64,000 nucleotides of DNA from Sphingobacterium haloxyli (lineage in GTDB: Bacteria > Bacteroidota > Bacteroidia > Sphingobacteriales > Sphingobacteriaceae), in contig NZ_PVBQ01000011.1 of the NCBI RefSeq assembly GCF_002980525.1, positions 1 through 64,000 of the forward strand, given 5' to 3'. The notes below the pieces were generated by a model. It saw nothing but the letters and a program-made list of their open reading frames with translations. It ran no database searches and was not told the DNA's origin. Positions 25,812 through 35,716 of the stretch are shown one piece after another. The translations under genes and the position numbers were made by a program. Within the stretch, counting starts at the first letter, position 1, and each line of letters begins with the position of its first letter.

Positions 25812-27209
25812 ATGGAGAATTTTTCGAGAAAATCATTTTTGCAGGCTTTAGCGATGCTTGCCGCAGGATCGGCCGTGTCGCTGCCCGCCAACGCATTCGG
25901 CCTACGTCGGAAACTTAGAGTCACCTTGGTTGGTACCGGTATACGCGGGATTTCCTTTTGGGGTCGTCGCTTGGTAGAGCAGTACCCGGACCAGTTGGAA
26001 TTTGTGGGTCTAAGTGATATCAATCCCGGCAGACTACAGTACGGAAAAACCTACATGAAAGTGAACTGTCCCACCTTCGTGAGCTTTGAGGAAATGCTAT
26101 GCGAGACGAAACCGGACTTGGTCATCGTGTGTACGACAGATTCATCTCACCATGAGCAGACTATTGCTGGGTTGGCTGCTGGTTGTGACGTGCTTACTGA
26201 AAAGCCGCTGACAACCGATGAAGTAAAAGCACAAGCAATTCTGAATGCCGAACGCCGGTACGGTAAAAAACTGATTGTTGGGTTCAATTATCGATGGAGT
26301 CCCTATATGACGAAAATTAAAGAGTTGATCATGAATGGGGAAATCGGGGAAGTTACCTCGGTCGATTTTAATTGGTATCTCAATGTCCATCACGGTGCGT
26401 CTTATTTCCGTCGTTGGCATGGGTTGATGGATAAGGGCGGGTCTTTATGGATACATAAGGCTACGCACCATTTTGATTTACTCAATTGGTGGCTAGATTC
26501 GGAACCTGATGAAGTCTTTGCTTATGGAGCATTGGAGCACTACGGTAAAAATGGGGCATTCAGAGGGGCAAACTGTCGAAGCTGCACACATAAAAAAGAG
26601 TGCAACTACTATTGGGATATCACCAAAGATTCCCATGCAATGAACCTATATGTAGCTAACGAAGCACATGACGGGTATGTCCGCGATGGATGTGTGTATC
26701 GGAATGAGATTGATATTTACGACAAGATGTCAGCGCAAATTAAATATGCGAATGGAGCTATTGCTAATTACTCGCTGACCACCTATTCCCCGTTTGAGGG
26801 CTGGCGCATCGCGTTTAATGGACAAAAGGGGCGTATCGAGGCTTGGCTTGACATCCCTTGGATGAAAAATGATAGCTTGGATCAAGAGAGTTTACATGCT
26901 GCGGAGATGCAGCAAGTCGAAAACGTCGACATCATCCATGAACCGCTTGTCCTTTATAAGAACTGGCAGGATTATCAGCTCATTCAAGTAGCTAGCGAAC
27001 GTGCTGGTCATGGTGGCGGCGACCGTCGGCTGCATGATAAATTGTTCAAACAACCAGAAGCTCCTGATCCATATGGACATTCGGCTGGTCTGCGAGATGG
27101 TGTAATGTCTATTCTAATTGGTGTAGCCGCCCGTCGCAGTATCGAGAAGGGTGGTCCTGTCAAAATCGGTTCATTGACTGATTTAAAACCAATGGCCAAA
27201 CGAGGATAG
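25812..27209 (+). CDS. Gfo/Idh/MocA family oxidoreductase, predicted secreted
   Basis: The 465-residue protein has an N-terminal export signal that resembles a Tat signal (NFSRKSFLQALAMLAAGSA), then a Rossmann domain beginning RVTLVGTGIRGI, the family VLTEKPLTTDE motif (EKP) and a C-terminal alpha/beta domain with KATHHFDLLNWW. Members use NAD(P) on sugars and related polyols; some exported members act as glycoside hydrolases. A Cys cluster, CRSCTHKKEC (about 257-266), is unusual for plain dehydrogenases and may bind a metal. The substrate is unknown. Confidence 0.85.
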   Translation: MENFSRKSFLQALAMLAAGSAVSLPANAFGLRRKLRVTLVGTGIRGISFWGRRLVEQYPDQLEFVGLSDINPGRLQYGKTYMKVNCPTFVSFEEMLCETKPDLVIVCTTDSSHHEQTIAGLAAGCDVLTEKPLTTDEVKAQAILNAERRYGKKLIVGFNYRWSPYMTKIKELIMNGEIGEVTSVDFNWYLNVHHGASYFRRWHGLMDKGGSLWIHKATHHFDLLNWWLDSEPDEVFAYGALEHYGKNGAFRGANCRSCTHKKECNYYWDITKDSHAMNLYVANEAHDGYVRDGCVYRNEIDIYDKMSAQIKYANGAIANYSLTTYSPFEGWRIAFNGQKGRIEAWLDIPWMKNDSLDQESLHAAEMQQVENVDIIHEPLVLYKNWQDYQLIQVASERAGHGGGDRRLHDKLFKQPEAPDPYGHSAGLRDGVMSILIGVAARRSIEKGGPVKIGSLTDLKPMAKRG

Positions 27210-27294
27210 TGAATATAGCCTTCTGTTTTTTTTATCATTTGTAAAAAGGATTCTGTTTTTGTATCCGGATCTTTGTTGTAAATAATAAAAAACT

Positions 27295-27624
27295 ATGAAC
27301 TGGATTATATTAATTATTGCGGGGTTATTTGAAGTAGGATTTACATCGTGCTTGGGGAAAGCTAAACACACAACCGGAACAGAAATGTATCTTTGGTATG
27401 GAGGCTTTGGCCTATGTCTGACCGTCAGTATGCTGCTGTTGATGAAAGCCACGCAGGCGCTACCACTCGGAACGGCTTATGCTGTTTGGACGGGTATCGG
27501 TGCAGTCGGGACAGTGCTCGTAGGCGTTTTTATATTTAAAGAACCTACTGATTTTTGGCGCGTATTTTTTATTTTTACATTGATTGCCTCTATTATTGGC
27601 CTCAAGGTCGTTTCCGCACATTAA
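27295..27624 (+). CDS. SMR-family transporter of the SugE/Gdx type
   Basis: The 109-residue protein has four transmembrane segments and is a small multidrug resistance protein. The essential glutamate lies in IIAGLFEVGF (Glu13), and the middle motif LPLGTAYAVWTGIGAVGTVLVG is that of the Gdx (SugE) subtype, known for guanidinium export in other bacteria. No guanidine riboswitch is recognisable in the 85 bases upstream. The next gene is prfA on the same strand after 75 bases. Confidence 0.87.
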   Translation: MNWIILIIAGLFEVGFTSCLGKAKHTTGTEMYLWYGGFGLCLTVSMLLLMKATQALPLGTAYAVWTGIGAVGTVLVGVFIFKEPTDFWRVFFIFTLIASIIGLKVVSAH

Positions 27625-27699
27625 TACCAAAAAAATACGTACTTTTGTGCCTGATAAAAATGGAAAATACCTTTCCGTTTATTAAGAGCATTACGCACT

Positions 27700-28773
27700 A
27701 TGTTAGAGAAACTACAAGCTATAAAGGGACGTTGGGAAGAGGTAGAGGCCGAACTAAGTAATCCCGATACCATCAATGATATGAAGCGTTTTGCCAAGTT
27801 GAATAAGGAGTATAAAGACTTGGGGAAGATCGTAGAGCAATATCACATCTATAGAAATATCGTTAGTAATATCGATACTAGCAAAGATATACTCGCCAAT
27901 GAAAAAGATCAGGAGCTACGGGAGATGGCGAAAGAAGAGCTCGATCTCTTACTGACAGAAAAAGAGGAGAAAGAAGAAGAAATTCGATTGATGCTTATCC
28001 CTAAGGACCCTGAAGACGGGAAAAATGCTATTATTGAAATTCGGGGTGGTACAGGAGGTGATGAAGCCGCTTTGTTTGCCGGCGATTTGTATAGGATGTA
28101 TACTCGTTTTTTTGAAACAAAGGGCTGGCGCACGGAAGTAATGGATGTGACAGAGGGGACGTCTGGTGGATATAAGGAAGTTATTTTAAAAGTGATCGGC
28201 GAGGATGTGTATGGTCAATTGAAATACGAATCGGGTGTACATCGCGTACAGCGTGTTCCAGATACCGAAACGCAGGGGCGTGTCCACACATCGGCAGCTT
28301 CGGTAGCTGTTCTGCCAGAAGCAGAAGATGTCGACGTCGAATTGAACCCGGGAGACATCGAATTGCAAACCTCCCGTTCGGGAGGAGCAGGTGGCCAGAA
28401 CGTCAACAAAGTAGAGACGAAAGTGCAATTGACACACAAGCCTTCTGGAATTGTAGTGGTGTGTCAAGTTGAACGCTCCCAGTTAGCAAATCGTGAGCTT
28501 GCGATGGAGATGCTTCGGAATAAGTTATACGAGCTCGAGGTTCAGAAAAAACATGGCGATGTAGCGGCTAAACGTAAAACAATGGTATCTACAGGGGACC
28601 GTTCTGCTAAGGTACGGACATACAATTATCCGCAAGGACGCGTTACTGAACACCGTATTGGTATGACACTCTATAATCTCCCCGCCGTTATGGATGGTGA
28701 TATTCAGGGTATTATAGATGCACTGCAATTTGCAGAGAACGCAGAGAAAATGAAAGAGGGAGCAGTGGACTAA
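27700..28773 (+). CDS. prfA: Peptide chain release factor 1
   Basis: The 357-residue protein recognises UAA and UAG stop codons and triggers peptide release. The GGQ loop is in [14 protein letters not shown] (about 229-242), and the [17 protein letters not shown] region carries the PxT tripeptide of RF1. Length is as expected. A TACTTTTG -7-like box sits at 27640-27647. Confidence 0.97.
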   Translation: MLEKLQAIKGRWEEVEAELSNPDTINDMKRFAKLNKEYKDLGKIVEQYHIYRNIVSNIDTSKDILANEKDQELREMAKEELDLLLTEKEEKEEEIRLMLIPKDPEDGKNAIIEIRGGTGGDEAALFAGDLYRMYTRFFETKGWRTEVMDVTEGTSGGYKEVILKVIGEDVYGQLKYESGVHRVQRVPDTETQGRVHTSAASVAVLPEAEDVDVELNPGDIELQTSRSGGAGGQNVNKVETKVQLTHKPSGIVVVCQVERSQLANRELAMEMLRNKLYELEVQKKHGDVAAKRKTMVSTGDRSAKVRTYNYPQGRVTEHRIGMTLYNLPAVMDGDIQGIIDALQFAENAEKMKEGAVD

Positions 28774-28789
28774 ATTTTTTAAAAAAAAT

Positions 28790-28820
28790 TTCGACATTCT
28801 GTAAAATACACCTATATTTG
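28790..28820 (+). promoter_or_regulatory. Promoter of the tRNA-Asp pair
   Basis: A perfect TATATTTG -7 box (28813-28820) has TTCG 19 bases upstream (28790-28793), one mismatch from TTTG. It lies 27 bases before the first tRNA. Confidence 0.6.
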
Positions 28821-28846
28821 CACACCTTCAAACGGGAAGGAAATTA

Positions 28847-28920
28847 GGTCTGGTAGTTCAGCTGGTTAGAATACATGCCTGTCACGCATGGGGTCGCGGG
28901 TTCGAGTCCCGTCCAGACCG
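28847..28920 (+). tRNA. tRNA-Asp (GTC), first copy
   Basis: A full cloverleaf fits in 74 bases: acceptor stem GGTCTGG with CCAGACC, D-arm GTTCAGCTGGTTAGAAT, anticodon loop CTGTCAC with anticodon GTC, T-arm CGGGTTCGAGTCCCG, discriminator G. The CCA end is not encoded. Confidence 0.97.
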
Positions 28921-28990
28921 CTAAAATAAATGGAGCGCTGCTTCAAAAGTTCTTAAAACATACGTTCTCAAAAAAAAGAGAAGAAATTAG

Positions 28991-29064
28991 GTCTGGTAGT
29001 TCAGCTGGTTAGAATACATGCCTGTCACGCATGGGGTCGCGGGTTCGAGTCCCGTCCAGACCGC
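28991..29064 (+). tRNA. tRNA-Asp (GTC), second copy
   Basis: This is identical to the tRNA 70 bases upstream, including six bases before it and about nine after it, so it arose by a recent tandem duplication. Both are likely in one transcript ended by the hairpin at 29075. Confidence 0.97.
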
Positions 29065-29074
29065 TAAAAAGAAA

Positions 29075-29108
29075 AGGTGTCTTTATATAAAGGCGCCTTT
29101 TTTATTTT
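29075..29108. terminator. Bidirectional terminator between tRNA-Asp and the Crp-type gene
   Basis: An 11-bp stem (AAGGTGTCTTT with AAAGGCGCCTT, two G-T pairs) with a 4-nt loop is flanked by A-rich and T-rich sequence. It overlaps the last bases of the Crp-type gene on the other strand. Confidence 0.85.
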
Positions 29109-29680
29109 TCTGACGACTCTCCTTGTTTTCCACGAATTCTACTCAGTGTAACTTGTGATATGCCTAAGTATGAAGCGATAAAACCGAGTTTAATTTGCTT
29201 AACAAGTTCCGGTGCACGATTTAACAGGTCTTGATAGCTTTCGCTTGCTGTTTTAAACAGTTTTGACATGAGCCGATACTCAATTTTCAGCGTCTCTACT
29301 TCGGCGAGTTTCCTGCCCCAATTGGCTATACCTAAGGTATTGGCAAAGAGCGATTGTAGCTGGGCAACATGGATGCGATACGCTGTTACCGGCTCAAGGG
29401 ATTGTATCGTTTCGTAACCGGGTTTGCCATGTACGTAGCTATTTAAAGAAATGAGGGCATCGCCGGGAAAAGCGAAGTCTAAAATAACCTCCCGATGTTC
29501 TTTGTAGTAAAATATACGACAAGACCCCGTCTTTAAAAAATAAAGATAACGGGAATTTTTACCCGTCTCTATAATATTATCATGTTTCTTAAACGTAACT
29601 TCTTCGAAAAGTATCAATAGGGCTTGTTGATCTTCTGCCTTTAATGGGGCAATGCGTCGGATAATCGTTAGGGCGTCCAT
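29102..29680 (-). CDS. Crp/Fnr family transcriptional regulator
   Basis: The 192-residue protein has an N-terminal cyclic-nucleotide-binding fold (about 20-110, with IIETGKNSRYLYFLKTGSCRIFY and FPGDALISLNSYV) and a C-terminal winged helix ending FIASYLGISQVTLSRIRGK. No Fnr-type cysteine cluster or clear cAMP set is visible. I chose the ATG at 29680; an ATG at 29737 would overlap lpxH much more. The gene overlaps the end of lpxH by 13 bases and is probably cotranscribed. Targets are unknown. Confidence 0.88.
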   Translation of the reverse strand: MDALTIIRRIAPLKAEDQQALLILFEEVTFKKHDNIIETGKNSRYLYFLKTGSCRIFYYKEHREVILDFAFPGDALISLNSYVHGKPGYETIQSLEPVTAYRIHVAQLQSLFANTLGIANWGRKLAEVETLKIEYRLMSKLFKTASESYQDLLNRAPELVKQIKLGFIASYLGISQVTLSRIRGKQGESSEK

Positions 29681-30411
29681 TTCTTCAATTCCAATTGTTT
29701 GGTGTCCCATACAGCATAGGTACAAGTGTGCATCCATTCGCCTAGATTAATGATGCGGCTGCTTTCACGGAGTTCGATGTCGTATGGGAGGTGACGATGC
29801 CCAAAGATAAAATAATCGAAATGCTCCTCTTGCAGCAATTCCTTGGCATACTGAATTAACCATTCTCGATCTTCTCCTAAGAAACGTTCTTCGTCCAGGT
29901 TTGCCGCACGACTGTGACTGGACCATCTTTGGGCGATCCCAATACCCAAGTTAGGATGTAATCTAGCGAAGAGCCACTGACAAACCTTGCTTCGAAAAAA
30001 AGCTTTCAGAAACTTATACTTTGTGTCCCCTGGGCCTAGCCCATCTCCATGGTGAATATAAAACCGTTTACCATCGATATCCAATATCATCTCATTCTCG
30101 ACAATATTGGCGTCTAGCTGTTCTTTTAAATAACCGAACATCCACATGTCGTGGTTCCCTTTAAAGAGTGTTATCGCTACGCCGAGGTCTGCCAATTCCG
30201 CTAATTTGCCGAGGAATCGGATAAATCCTTTAGGAACTACAGTACTGTATTCAAACCAGAAATCAAAAATATCGCCCACCAAAAAGAGTGCCTTTGCGTC
30301 GTGTTTGATGTGGTCCAGCCAAGCGACCAGCCGCCGCTCCCGTTCAAGAGAAGCTGCTTTGGGTGTAACACCCAAATGAAAATCCGACGCAAAGTATATT
30401 TTATCTCTCAT
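29668..30411 (-). CDS. lpxH: UDP-2,3-diacylglucosamine diphosphatase
   Basis: The 247-residue calcineurin-like metallophosphoesterase hydrolyses UDP-2,3-diacylglucosamine in lipid A synthesis. Metal motifs in order: DFHLG, GDIFDFW, GNHDMW, HHGDGLGPGD and FGHRHLP. The ATG at 30411 begins the conserved MRDKIYFASDFHLG; a start at 30435 adds 8 residues. Membership of the LpxH-like family is firm, the precise substrate is inferred. Confidence 0.88.
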   Translation of the reverse strand: MRDKIYFASDFHLGVTPKAASLERERRLVAWLDHIKHDAKALFLVGDIFDFWFEYSTVVPKGFIRFLGKLAELADLGVAITLFKGNHDMWMFGYLKEQLDANIVENEMILDIDGKRFYIHHGDGLGPGDTKYKFLKAFFRSKVCQWLFARLHPNLGIGIAQRWSSHSRAANLDEERFLGEDREWLIQYAKELLQEEHFDYFIFGHRHLPYDIELRESSRIINLGEWMHTCTYAVWDTKQLELKKWTP

Positions 30412-30499
30412 GTATATAAAAGACAAAATTAGCAAATAACAGGGATAATCGACTGTCCCAAAAAAATCTTATCTTGCGGATGGTTTAAAAAAATAGATT

Positions 30500-32647
30500 A
30501 TGAATAAAAATTTAGGCATTATTCTTATGGCGGTGGCGTTTACAGCCTGTAACCAGGAGAATGTTATCGAATCAAAAGAAGACATCGTGCTAAAACCTTA
30601 TCCAAAAACGGAAAAAATCGATCAGAAAGATGCGTATTTCGGAGCTACTGTTGAAGACCCATACCGTTGGCTGGAAGATGACTTATCCGCTGAAACTAAG
30701 CAATGGGTAACTGCTCAAAACGAAGTGACCCAGGATTACTTAGGCCAAATTCCATTTCGAGAAGCCATTCATAAACGCTTAGAAAGTCTATGGAATTACG
30801 AGAAAGAGGGTGCCCCAATTAAAGAGGGGGATTATATCTATTTCTATAAAAATGATGGGCTTCAGAACCAATACGTGCTCTGGCGTAAGAAAGGCGAAGA
30901 TGGAGAAGAAGAGATTTTCCTGGACCCGAATAAGTTTTCCGAAGACGGGACAAGTTCCCTAGCTGGGATATCATTTTCGAAAGACGGTTCATTAGTCGCC
31001 TATCAGATTTCTGAAGGCGGGTCGGACTGGAGGAAGGTTGTGGTGATGAAAACGGAGGATAAAGCTGTTGTAGGCGATACATTGGTAGATGTTAAGTTCT
31101 CGGGACTGGCATGGAAAGGAAACGAGGGGATTTATTATAGTAGCTATGATAAGCCAAAAGAAGGGTCCGCATTATCCGCCATGACAGATCAACATAAACT
31201 ATATTTCCATAAATTAAATACGTCACAGGCCGAAGATGAGCTGGTGTTTGGTGGACCAACGATGCCACGTCGTTATCTTGGAGCCGGGTTAACTGAGGAT
31301 GAACGCTTTTTGATCGTATCGGCTGCAAATGCTACCTCGGGCAATGAACTTTATATAAAAGATCTTTCTTCCCCCGGTGCTGGGTTCGTAACGGTAGTGG
31401 GCAACATGGATAAAAACCATGAGATTATAGACAATGACGGATCTAAATTGTTCCTTTACACGGAACTGGATGCACCAAATGGACGCGTAGTAACGGTTAA
31501 TGCTGCTACTCCACAGCCTGAAAACTGGGAGACATTAATCGCTGAAACGGAGCAAGCACTGTCACCAAGCGTAGGTGGAGGTAAAATATTTGCTAATTAC
31601 CTGAAAGATGCGGCTTCGCTTATAAAACAATACGACCGAAATGGGAAACTAGAAAGGGAAATCGAGCTACCAGGTATAGGATCCGCAGGTGGCTTTGACG
31701 CGAAATTGGAAGACGAGGATCTATATTATTCGTTTACGAACTATGTGAATCCAGTTACGATCTACAGATATGATATCGCATCTGGAAAGTCGGAAATTTA
31801 TAAAGAATCGGCGATTAACTTTGACCCGTCTAACTACGAATCGAAGCAAGTATTCTTTACATCTAAAGATGGAACAAAGGTTCCGATGATCATTACGTAT
31901 AAAAAAGGCATTACGTTAGATGGATCAAATCCGACGATGTTGTATGGCTATGGCGGATTTAATATCAGCTTGACACCTTCTTTTTCTACCAGTAACATTA
32001 TCTTGTTGGAACAAGGGGGCGTTTATGCTGTGGCTAATCTCCGCGGAGGGGGGGAATATGGTGAGCGCTGGCATCTCGCTGGTACACAGATGAATAAGCA
32101 AAACGTATTTGATGATTTTATCACGGCAGCAGAGTACCTGATCGATCAGCAATATACGTCCCCGGATAAGCTGGCTATTGCCGGAGGTTCCAATGGGGGG
32201 CTATTGGTTGGAGCGAGTATGACACAACGACCTGAACTCTTCAAGGTGGCTTTCCCGGCGGTTGGTGTGTTGGACATGTTACGTTACCATAAATTTACCG
32301 CGGGTGCAGGCTGGGCGTTCGATTATGGTACTTCTGAAGATAGCCGAGAGATGTTCGAATACTTGTATAATTATTCGCCTTATCACGCGTTGAAGCCTGG
32401 CACCGCTTATCCGGCGACTATGGTAACTACTGCGGATCACGACGACCGTGTAGTGCCAGCACATTCGTTTAAATTCGCTGCGCGGTTGCAAGAGTACCAT
32501 AAAGGAGATAATCCTGTTTTAATTCGCATCGACACGAAAGCGGGACACGGCGCCGGTAAATCAACTGAAATGGTCATTGCAGAGCAAACCGATAAATGGG
32601 CATTCATGCTTCAAAATATGGGAGTAGGATACAAAGAGATAAAATAA
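30500..32647 (+). CDS. Prolyl oligopeptidase family serine peptidase, lipoprotein
   Basis: The 715-residue protein is an S9A-type peptidase that cleaves short peptides after proline. A lipoprotein signal ends at Cys18 (VAFTAC). The N-terminal beta-propeller (about 90-420) begins after [16 protein letters not shown]. The catalytic domain has the nucleophile in [12 protein letters not shown], the aspartate in [13 protein letters not shown] and the histidine in [10 protein letters not shown] terminator follows. Confidence 0.95.
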   Translation: MNKNLGIILMAVAFTACNQENVIESKEDIVLKPYPKTEKIDQKDAYFGATVEDPYRWLEDDLSAETKQWVTAQNEVTQDYLGQIPFREAIHKRLESLWNYEKEGAPIKEGDYIYFYKNDGLQNQYVLWRKKGEDGEEEIFLDPNKFSEDGTSSLAGISFSKDGSLVAYQISEGGSDWRKVVVMKTEDKAVVGDTLVDVKFSGLAWKGNEGIYYSSYDKPKEGSALSAMTDQHKLYFHKLNTSQAEDELVFGGPTMPRRYLGAGLTEDERFLIVSAANATSGNELYIKDLSSPGAGFVTVVGNMDKNHEIIDNDGSKLFLYTELDAPNGRVVTVNAATPQPENWETLIAETEQALSPSVGGGKIFANYLKDAASLIKQYDRNGKLEREIELPGIGSAGGFDAKLEDEDLYYSFTNYVNPVTIYRYDIASGKSEIYKESAINFDPSNYESKQVFFTSKDGTKVPMIITYKKGITLDGSNPTMLYGYGGFNISLTPSFSTSNIILLEQGGVYAVANLRGGGEYGERWHLAGTQMNKQNVFDDFITAAEYLIDQQYTSPDKLAIAGGSNGGLLVGASMTQRPELFKVAFPAVGVLDMLRYHKFTAGAGWAFDYGTSEDSREMFEYLYNYSPYHALKPGTAYPATMVTTADHDDRVVPAHSFKFAARLQEYHKGDNPVLIRIDTKAGHGAGKSTEMVIAEQTDKWAFMLQNMGVGYKEIK

Positions 32648-32683
32648 ATGAAACAGGGCCGTCGGAAAGACGTCTTGTAAAAA

Positions 32684-32714
32684 AGAAAGGCACCTCCAAC
32701 GGGTGCCTTTCTCA
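32684..32714. terminator. Terminator between the peptidase and carbonic anhydrase genes
   Basis: AGAAAGGCACC (32684-32694) pairs perfectly with GGTGCCTTTCT (32702-32712). A-rich sequence on the left and T-containing sequence on the right suit use by both convergent genes. Confidence 0.85.
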
Positions 32715-32747
32715 ATAAATCTTAAACTTGTTTTAAATTTTTCCTTC

Positions 32748-33395
32748 CTATTGGAAAGCAAAAACTTTTCCTAACGTTTCGTTATTTGTAAACGTATTGT
32801 TTAAATCATTAAGTTTTCCGCTGCCAATATCGATAACCATGCCATGGACAGCTAATGGTTGTCCGTTTTTCCAGGCATTCTGTACAATAGACGTCGTGCA
32901 GAGGTTAAAGACCTGCTCCTTCACATTAAGCTCTATCAGTCGATTTACCTTTTCGTCATGGTCTTCAAGACCATCGATTTCGGCAGCGTGCAGACGATAG
33001 ACATCTTTAATATGGCATAACCAGTTGTCAATAACACCGAATTGTTTACGGCTTAGCGATGCAGCAACTCCACCGCAACCATAATGACCGGCTACCACGA
33101 TGTGTTTTACTTTCAATACGTTTACAGCATAGTCTAAGACGGATAGCATGCTCATATCCGAGTGTACACACATGTTGGCGATGTTGCGGTGTACGAACAC
33201 TTCGCCAGGCTTCGAACCTACTATTTCGTTGGCTGGAACGCGGCTATCTGCACAACCAATCCAGAGGATCTCTGGACTTTGTCCTTTAGCCAATTGTTCA
33301 AATCGTCCGGATGTATCATTTTTAACAAACTCTATCCAAGACTTGTTACCTTCTAATATTTTCTGAAAACCTAGTTCTAGTTCTTTATTTTCCAT
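32748..33395 (-). CDS. Beta-class carbonic anhydrase
   Basis: The 215-residue enzyme interconverts carbon dioxide and bicarbonate. Zinc ligands are visible in IGCADSRVPA (Cys, with the Asp-Arg pair) and AGHYGCGGV (His and Cys). The upstream gene on the same strand is a SulP transporter, and the 134-base gap leaves it open whether they share a transcript. The pair suggests bicarbonate supply. Confidence 0.95.
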   Translation of the reverse strand: MENKELELGFQKILEGNKSWIEFVKNDTSGRFEQLAKGQSPEILWIGCADSRVPANEIVGSKPGEVFVHRNIANMCVHSDMSMLSVLDYAVNVLKVKHIVVAGHYGCGGVAASLSRKQFGVIDNWLCHIKDVYRLHAAEIDGLEDHDEKVNRLIELNVKEQVFNLCTTSIVQNAWKNGQPLAVHGMVIDIGSGKLNDLNNTFTNNETLGKVFAFQ

Positions 33396-33529
33396 AATGA
33401 TAATTTGTTGTTTCTTATGATGTTAAAGCTGGTTGCATGAAATCAACCAAGTTAGTACATTCTCGTAAATTTAATTATAAATATTTGTTTTTTGCTACCC
33501 GTCTGTACCGATGATGTTCTCGAGCAGTG

Positions 33530-35104
33530 TTATACTTCTACTTGCTCTTGTTTTACGACTACTTCTCGATTTTTTTTGTAGGTGATAGCATCTAGCTCTA
33601 TATCAATACCTTTGCTCATCGCATTCATTTGAAAATCTTTGAGAACTTCGATGACATCTTTATCGATGAATTTGCTAAATCGTCCGTCAATTCGAATGGC
33701 TTGTACACCCTTCGGTAAGCTGTAGAGTTTTTGTTGAATAGGTACTTTGTTGAGAAAAGATACTTCTTCTGCAAGCGTCATAGTGACCTTTTTTTCGCCA
33801 TTTTCCTCACTAATTTCCATTTTGAAGGCGTTTTGCATATTTGCACGAATAATATAGAATAAGGCTACTACGATACCTATCCCCACTCCCATCAACAAGT
33901 CAGTAAATACAACCGCTACGATGGTTGCAGCGAAGGGAATAAATTGATCCAATCCTTTACGTAGCATTTTTTTAAACAAGCTTGGGTTAGCCAGCTTGTA
34001 GCCCGTATGGAGCAGTATGGCCGCTAAACAGGACAACGGGATCAAATTGATGAGTGTAGGTATGGCTAGAACTGCTACTAGAAGCCATAGGCCATGCAAC
34101 ATGGCAGACTGGCGTGTGCGACCCCCGGCTTGTGCGTTTGCGGAAGAACGTACGATAACAGATGTCAAGGGAAGTCCACCTAGAAAGCCACTAGTCATAT
34201 TACCAACGCCTTGGGCCACCAGTTCTCTATTGGTCGGCGTAACGCGTTTAAAGGGATCTATCTTATCGATAGCTTCGATACTAAGCAATGTTTCTAAACT
34301 GGCAATGATAGCAATCGTAAAGGCAACTATCCATACATCTTTATTCAAAATCTGAGTGAAATCAGGAAAAATGAATAGTTGTGTAAATTCTTGGAACGAG
34401 CTCACGATGGGGATCATCACAAAATGATTTTGACTTAACTGCATACCGGACCCTTGAAAAACGGATGCTAAACCGACGCCCAATAACACGACGACAAGTG
34501 GGGCAGGTACTTTATTGATACCTTTTATTTTTGGCCAATAAATAAGTATGGCAAGCGACAGGAAGCAGATGATAGTAGCTCCCCAGTTTACGCCTGATAA
34601 AACTGTATCTTGAAAAGCAGCTACACCTCCACCGGCATCGAGTTCGAAAGCGTGTTCTTCTGATAGCCCAAAAGCCAACGGTATTTGTTTAAGTATAATG
34701 GTTATACCGATCGCGGCCAACATGCCTAAAATTACAGCTGATGGAAAATAGTTTCCAATCATACCCGCTTTGATGATCCCCAAAACGAGTTGGACGATAC
34801 CCGCGATGACAACGGCGAGCAAAAATGTTTCGTACGCACCTAATTGTTCGATGGCACCTAATACAATTACCGTTAAACCAGCTGCGGGACCGCTCACGCT
34901 GAGCGGAGATTTACTCATTGATGCGACAACCAATCCACCAATAATACCTGTTAATAAACCGGCGAATAATGGCGCACCGGAAGCCATAGCAATACCCAAA
35001 CAGAGTGGTAGCGCTACAAGAAACACTACAATACTTGATGGGAAATCATATTTTAAGTCCCTTTTTGATAATTTAAAAAAAGCGGACAGACGAGTTCCTG
35101 ACAT
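33530..35104 (-). CDS. SulP family anion transporter, probably for bicarbonate
   Basis: The 524-residue membrane protein has the SulP core from DFPSSIVVFLVALPLCLGIA onward with about 12 hydrophobic segments, a SVSGPAAGLTVIV segment and GGLPLTSVIVRSSANAQAGG. The end (about 450-520) is a short STAS-like domain (VSFLNKVPIQQKLYSLPKG). The substrate is inferred from the adjacent carbonic anhydrase; SulP and carbonic anhydrase are paired or fused in many bacteria. Confidence 0.9.
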   Translation of the reverse strand: MSGTRLSAFFKLSKRDLKYDFPSSIVVFLVALPLCLGIAMASGAPLFAGLLTGIIGGLVVASMSKSPLSVSGPAAGLTVIVLGAIEQLGAYETFLLAVVIAGIVQLVLGIIKAGMIGNYFPSAVILGMLAAIGITIILKQIPLAFGLSEEHAFELDAGGGVAAFQDTVLSGVNWGATIICFLSLAILIYWPKIKGINKVPAPLVVVLLGVGLASVFQGSGMQLSQNHFVMIPIVSSFQEFTQLFIFPDFTQILNKDVWIVAFTIAIIASLETLLSIEAIDKIDPFKRVTPTNRELVAQGVGNMTSGFLGGLPLTSVIVRSSANAQAGGRTRQSAMLHGLWLLVAVLAIPTLINLIPLSCLAAILLHTGYKLANPSLFKKMLRKGLDQFIPFAATIVAVVFTDLLMGVGIGIVVALFYIIRANMQNAFKMEISEENGEKKVTMTLAEEVSFLNKVPIQQKLYSLPKGVQAIRIDGRFSKFIDKDVIEVLKDFQMNAMSKGIDIELDAITYKKNREVVVKQEQVEV

Positions 35105-35205
35105 AAAACTAAAATTTTAATCCGTTATCTATTCAAATAAACTAAACCAATAAAACGTTCTTGAAGCTGAATAAAACCTCAAAAAAAATTGAATGTAAGA
35201 TAGGA

Positions 35206-35544
35206 TTAACTGTTGGGGGGTGGGGGAGGAACGGACGGATGGAACACGCTAAAAAGTCCTTCGTTTTTCAAGTAACGCTTCTCTTTACCTAGGTTCTCGA
35301 TAACCGGGCAAAATGAAAGATAATCAGAAGTTGTTGTGAAAAGCTTTGCGCTTGCTTCATGTAAATCCTCAGAAGCGTTATTTCCTTTTGCAGCATTCTC
35401 AATTTCTAATTGAAGAACAACCTGCAAAATGGTTCCTTGGTCGAGTATGTTGACAAACATAGGCGTAGCCGAAATCAGCATCTTTGTCATAAAGATGGCA
35501 AAACACAATTTCGCTGCTAGTATCTTTGTCGTCTTCGTTATCAC
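35206..35544 (-). CDS. Hypothetical protein with N-terminal hydrophobic segment
   Basis: I do not recognise a family. The 112-residue frame starts with a positively charged stretch and a hydrophobic segment (about 8-33), then an acidic middle, and ends FHPSVPPPPPNS, a proline-rich ending seen in small Bacteroidota proteins. Next to it upstream on the other strand is the HerA-like gene. It may be a small membrane protein. Start and reality are moderately supported by length and non-overlap with other genes. Confidence 0.5.
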   Translation of the reverse strand: MITKTTKILAAKLCFAIFMTKMLISATPMFVNILDQGTILQVVLQLEIENAAKGNNASEDLHEASAKLFTTTSDYLSFCPVIENLGKEKRYLKNEGLFSVFHPSVPPPPPNS

Positions 35545-35716
35545 GCTCTTTTATTTTGTTCTTTCCAAAAATACAATTTTTTCTTTGGAATAAATAGGGA
35601 AAGCAGACAATTCGTGTTAATTATTTATTAATTATCCATATCTTTCCTTATTTAATTGAAATTGTTACAATTATGTGGCATTTTTGTTTCGTTTTGCTTT
35701 ATTAACTGATCGGCTT

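Noticed and set aside
27210..27294. Guanidine riboswitch ahead of the SugE/Gdx-type gene
   Set aside because: The gap is only 85 bases and AT-rich, and I see none of the conserved guanidine riboswitch motifs.
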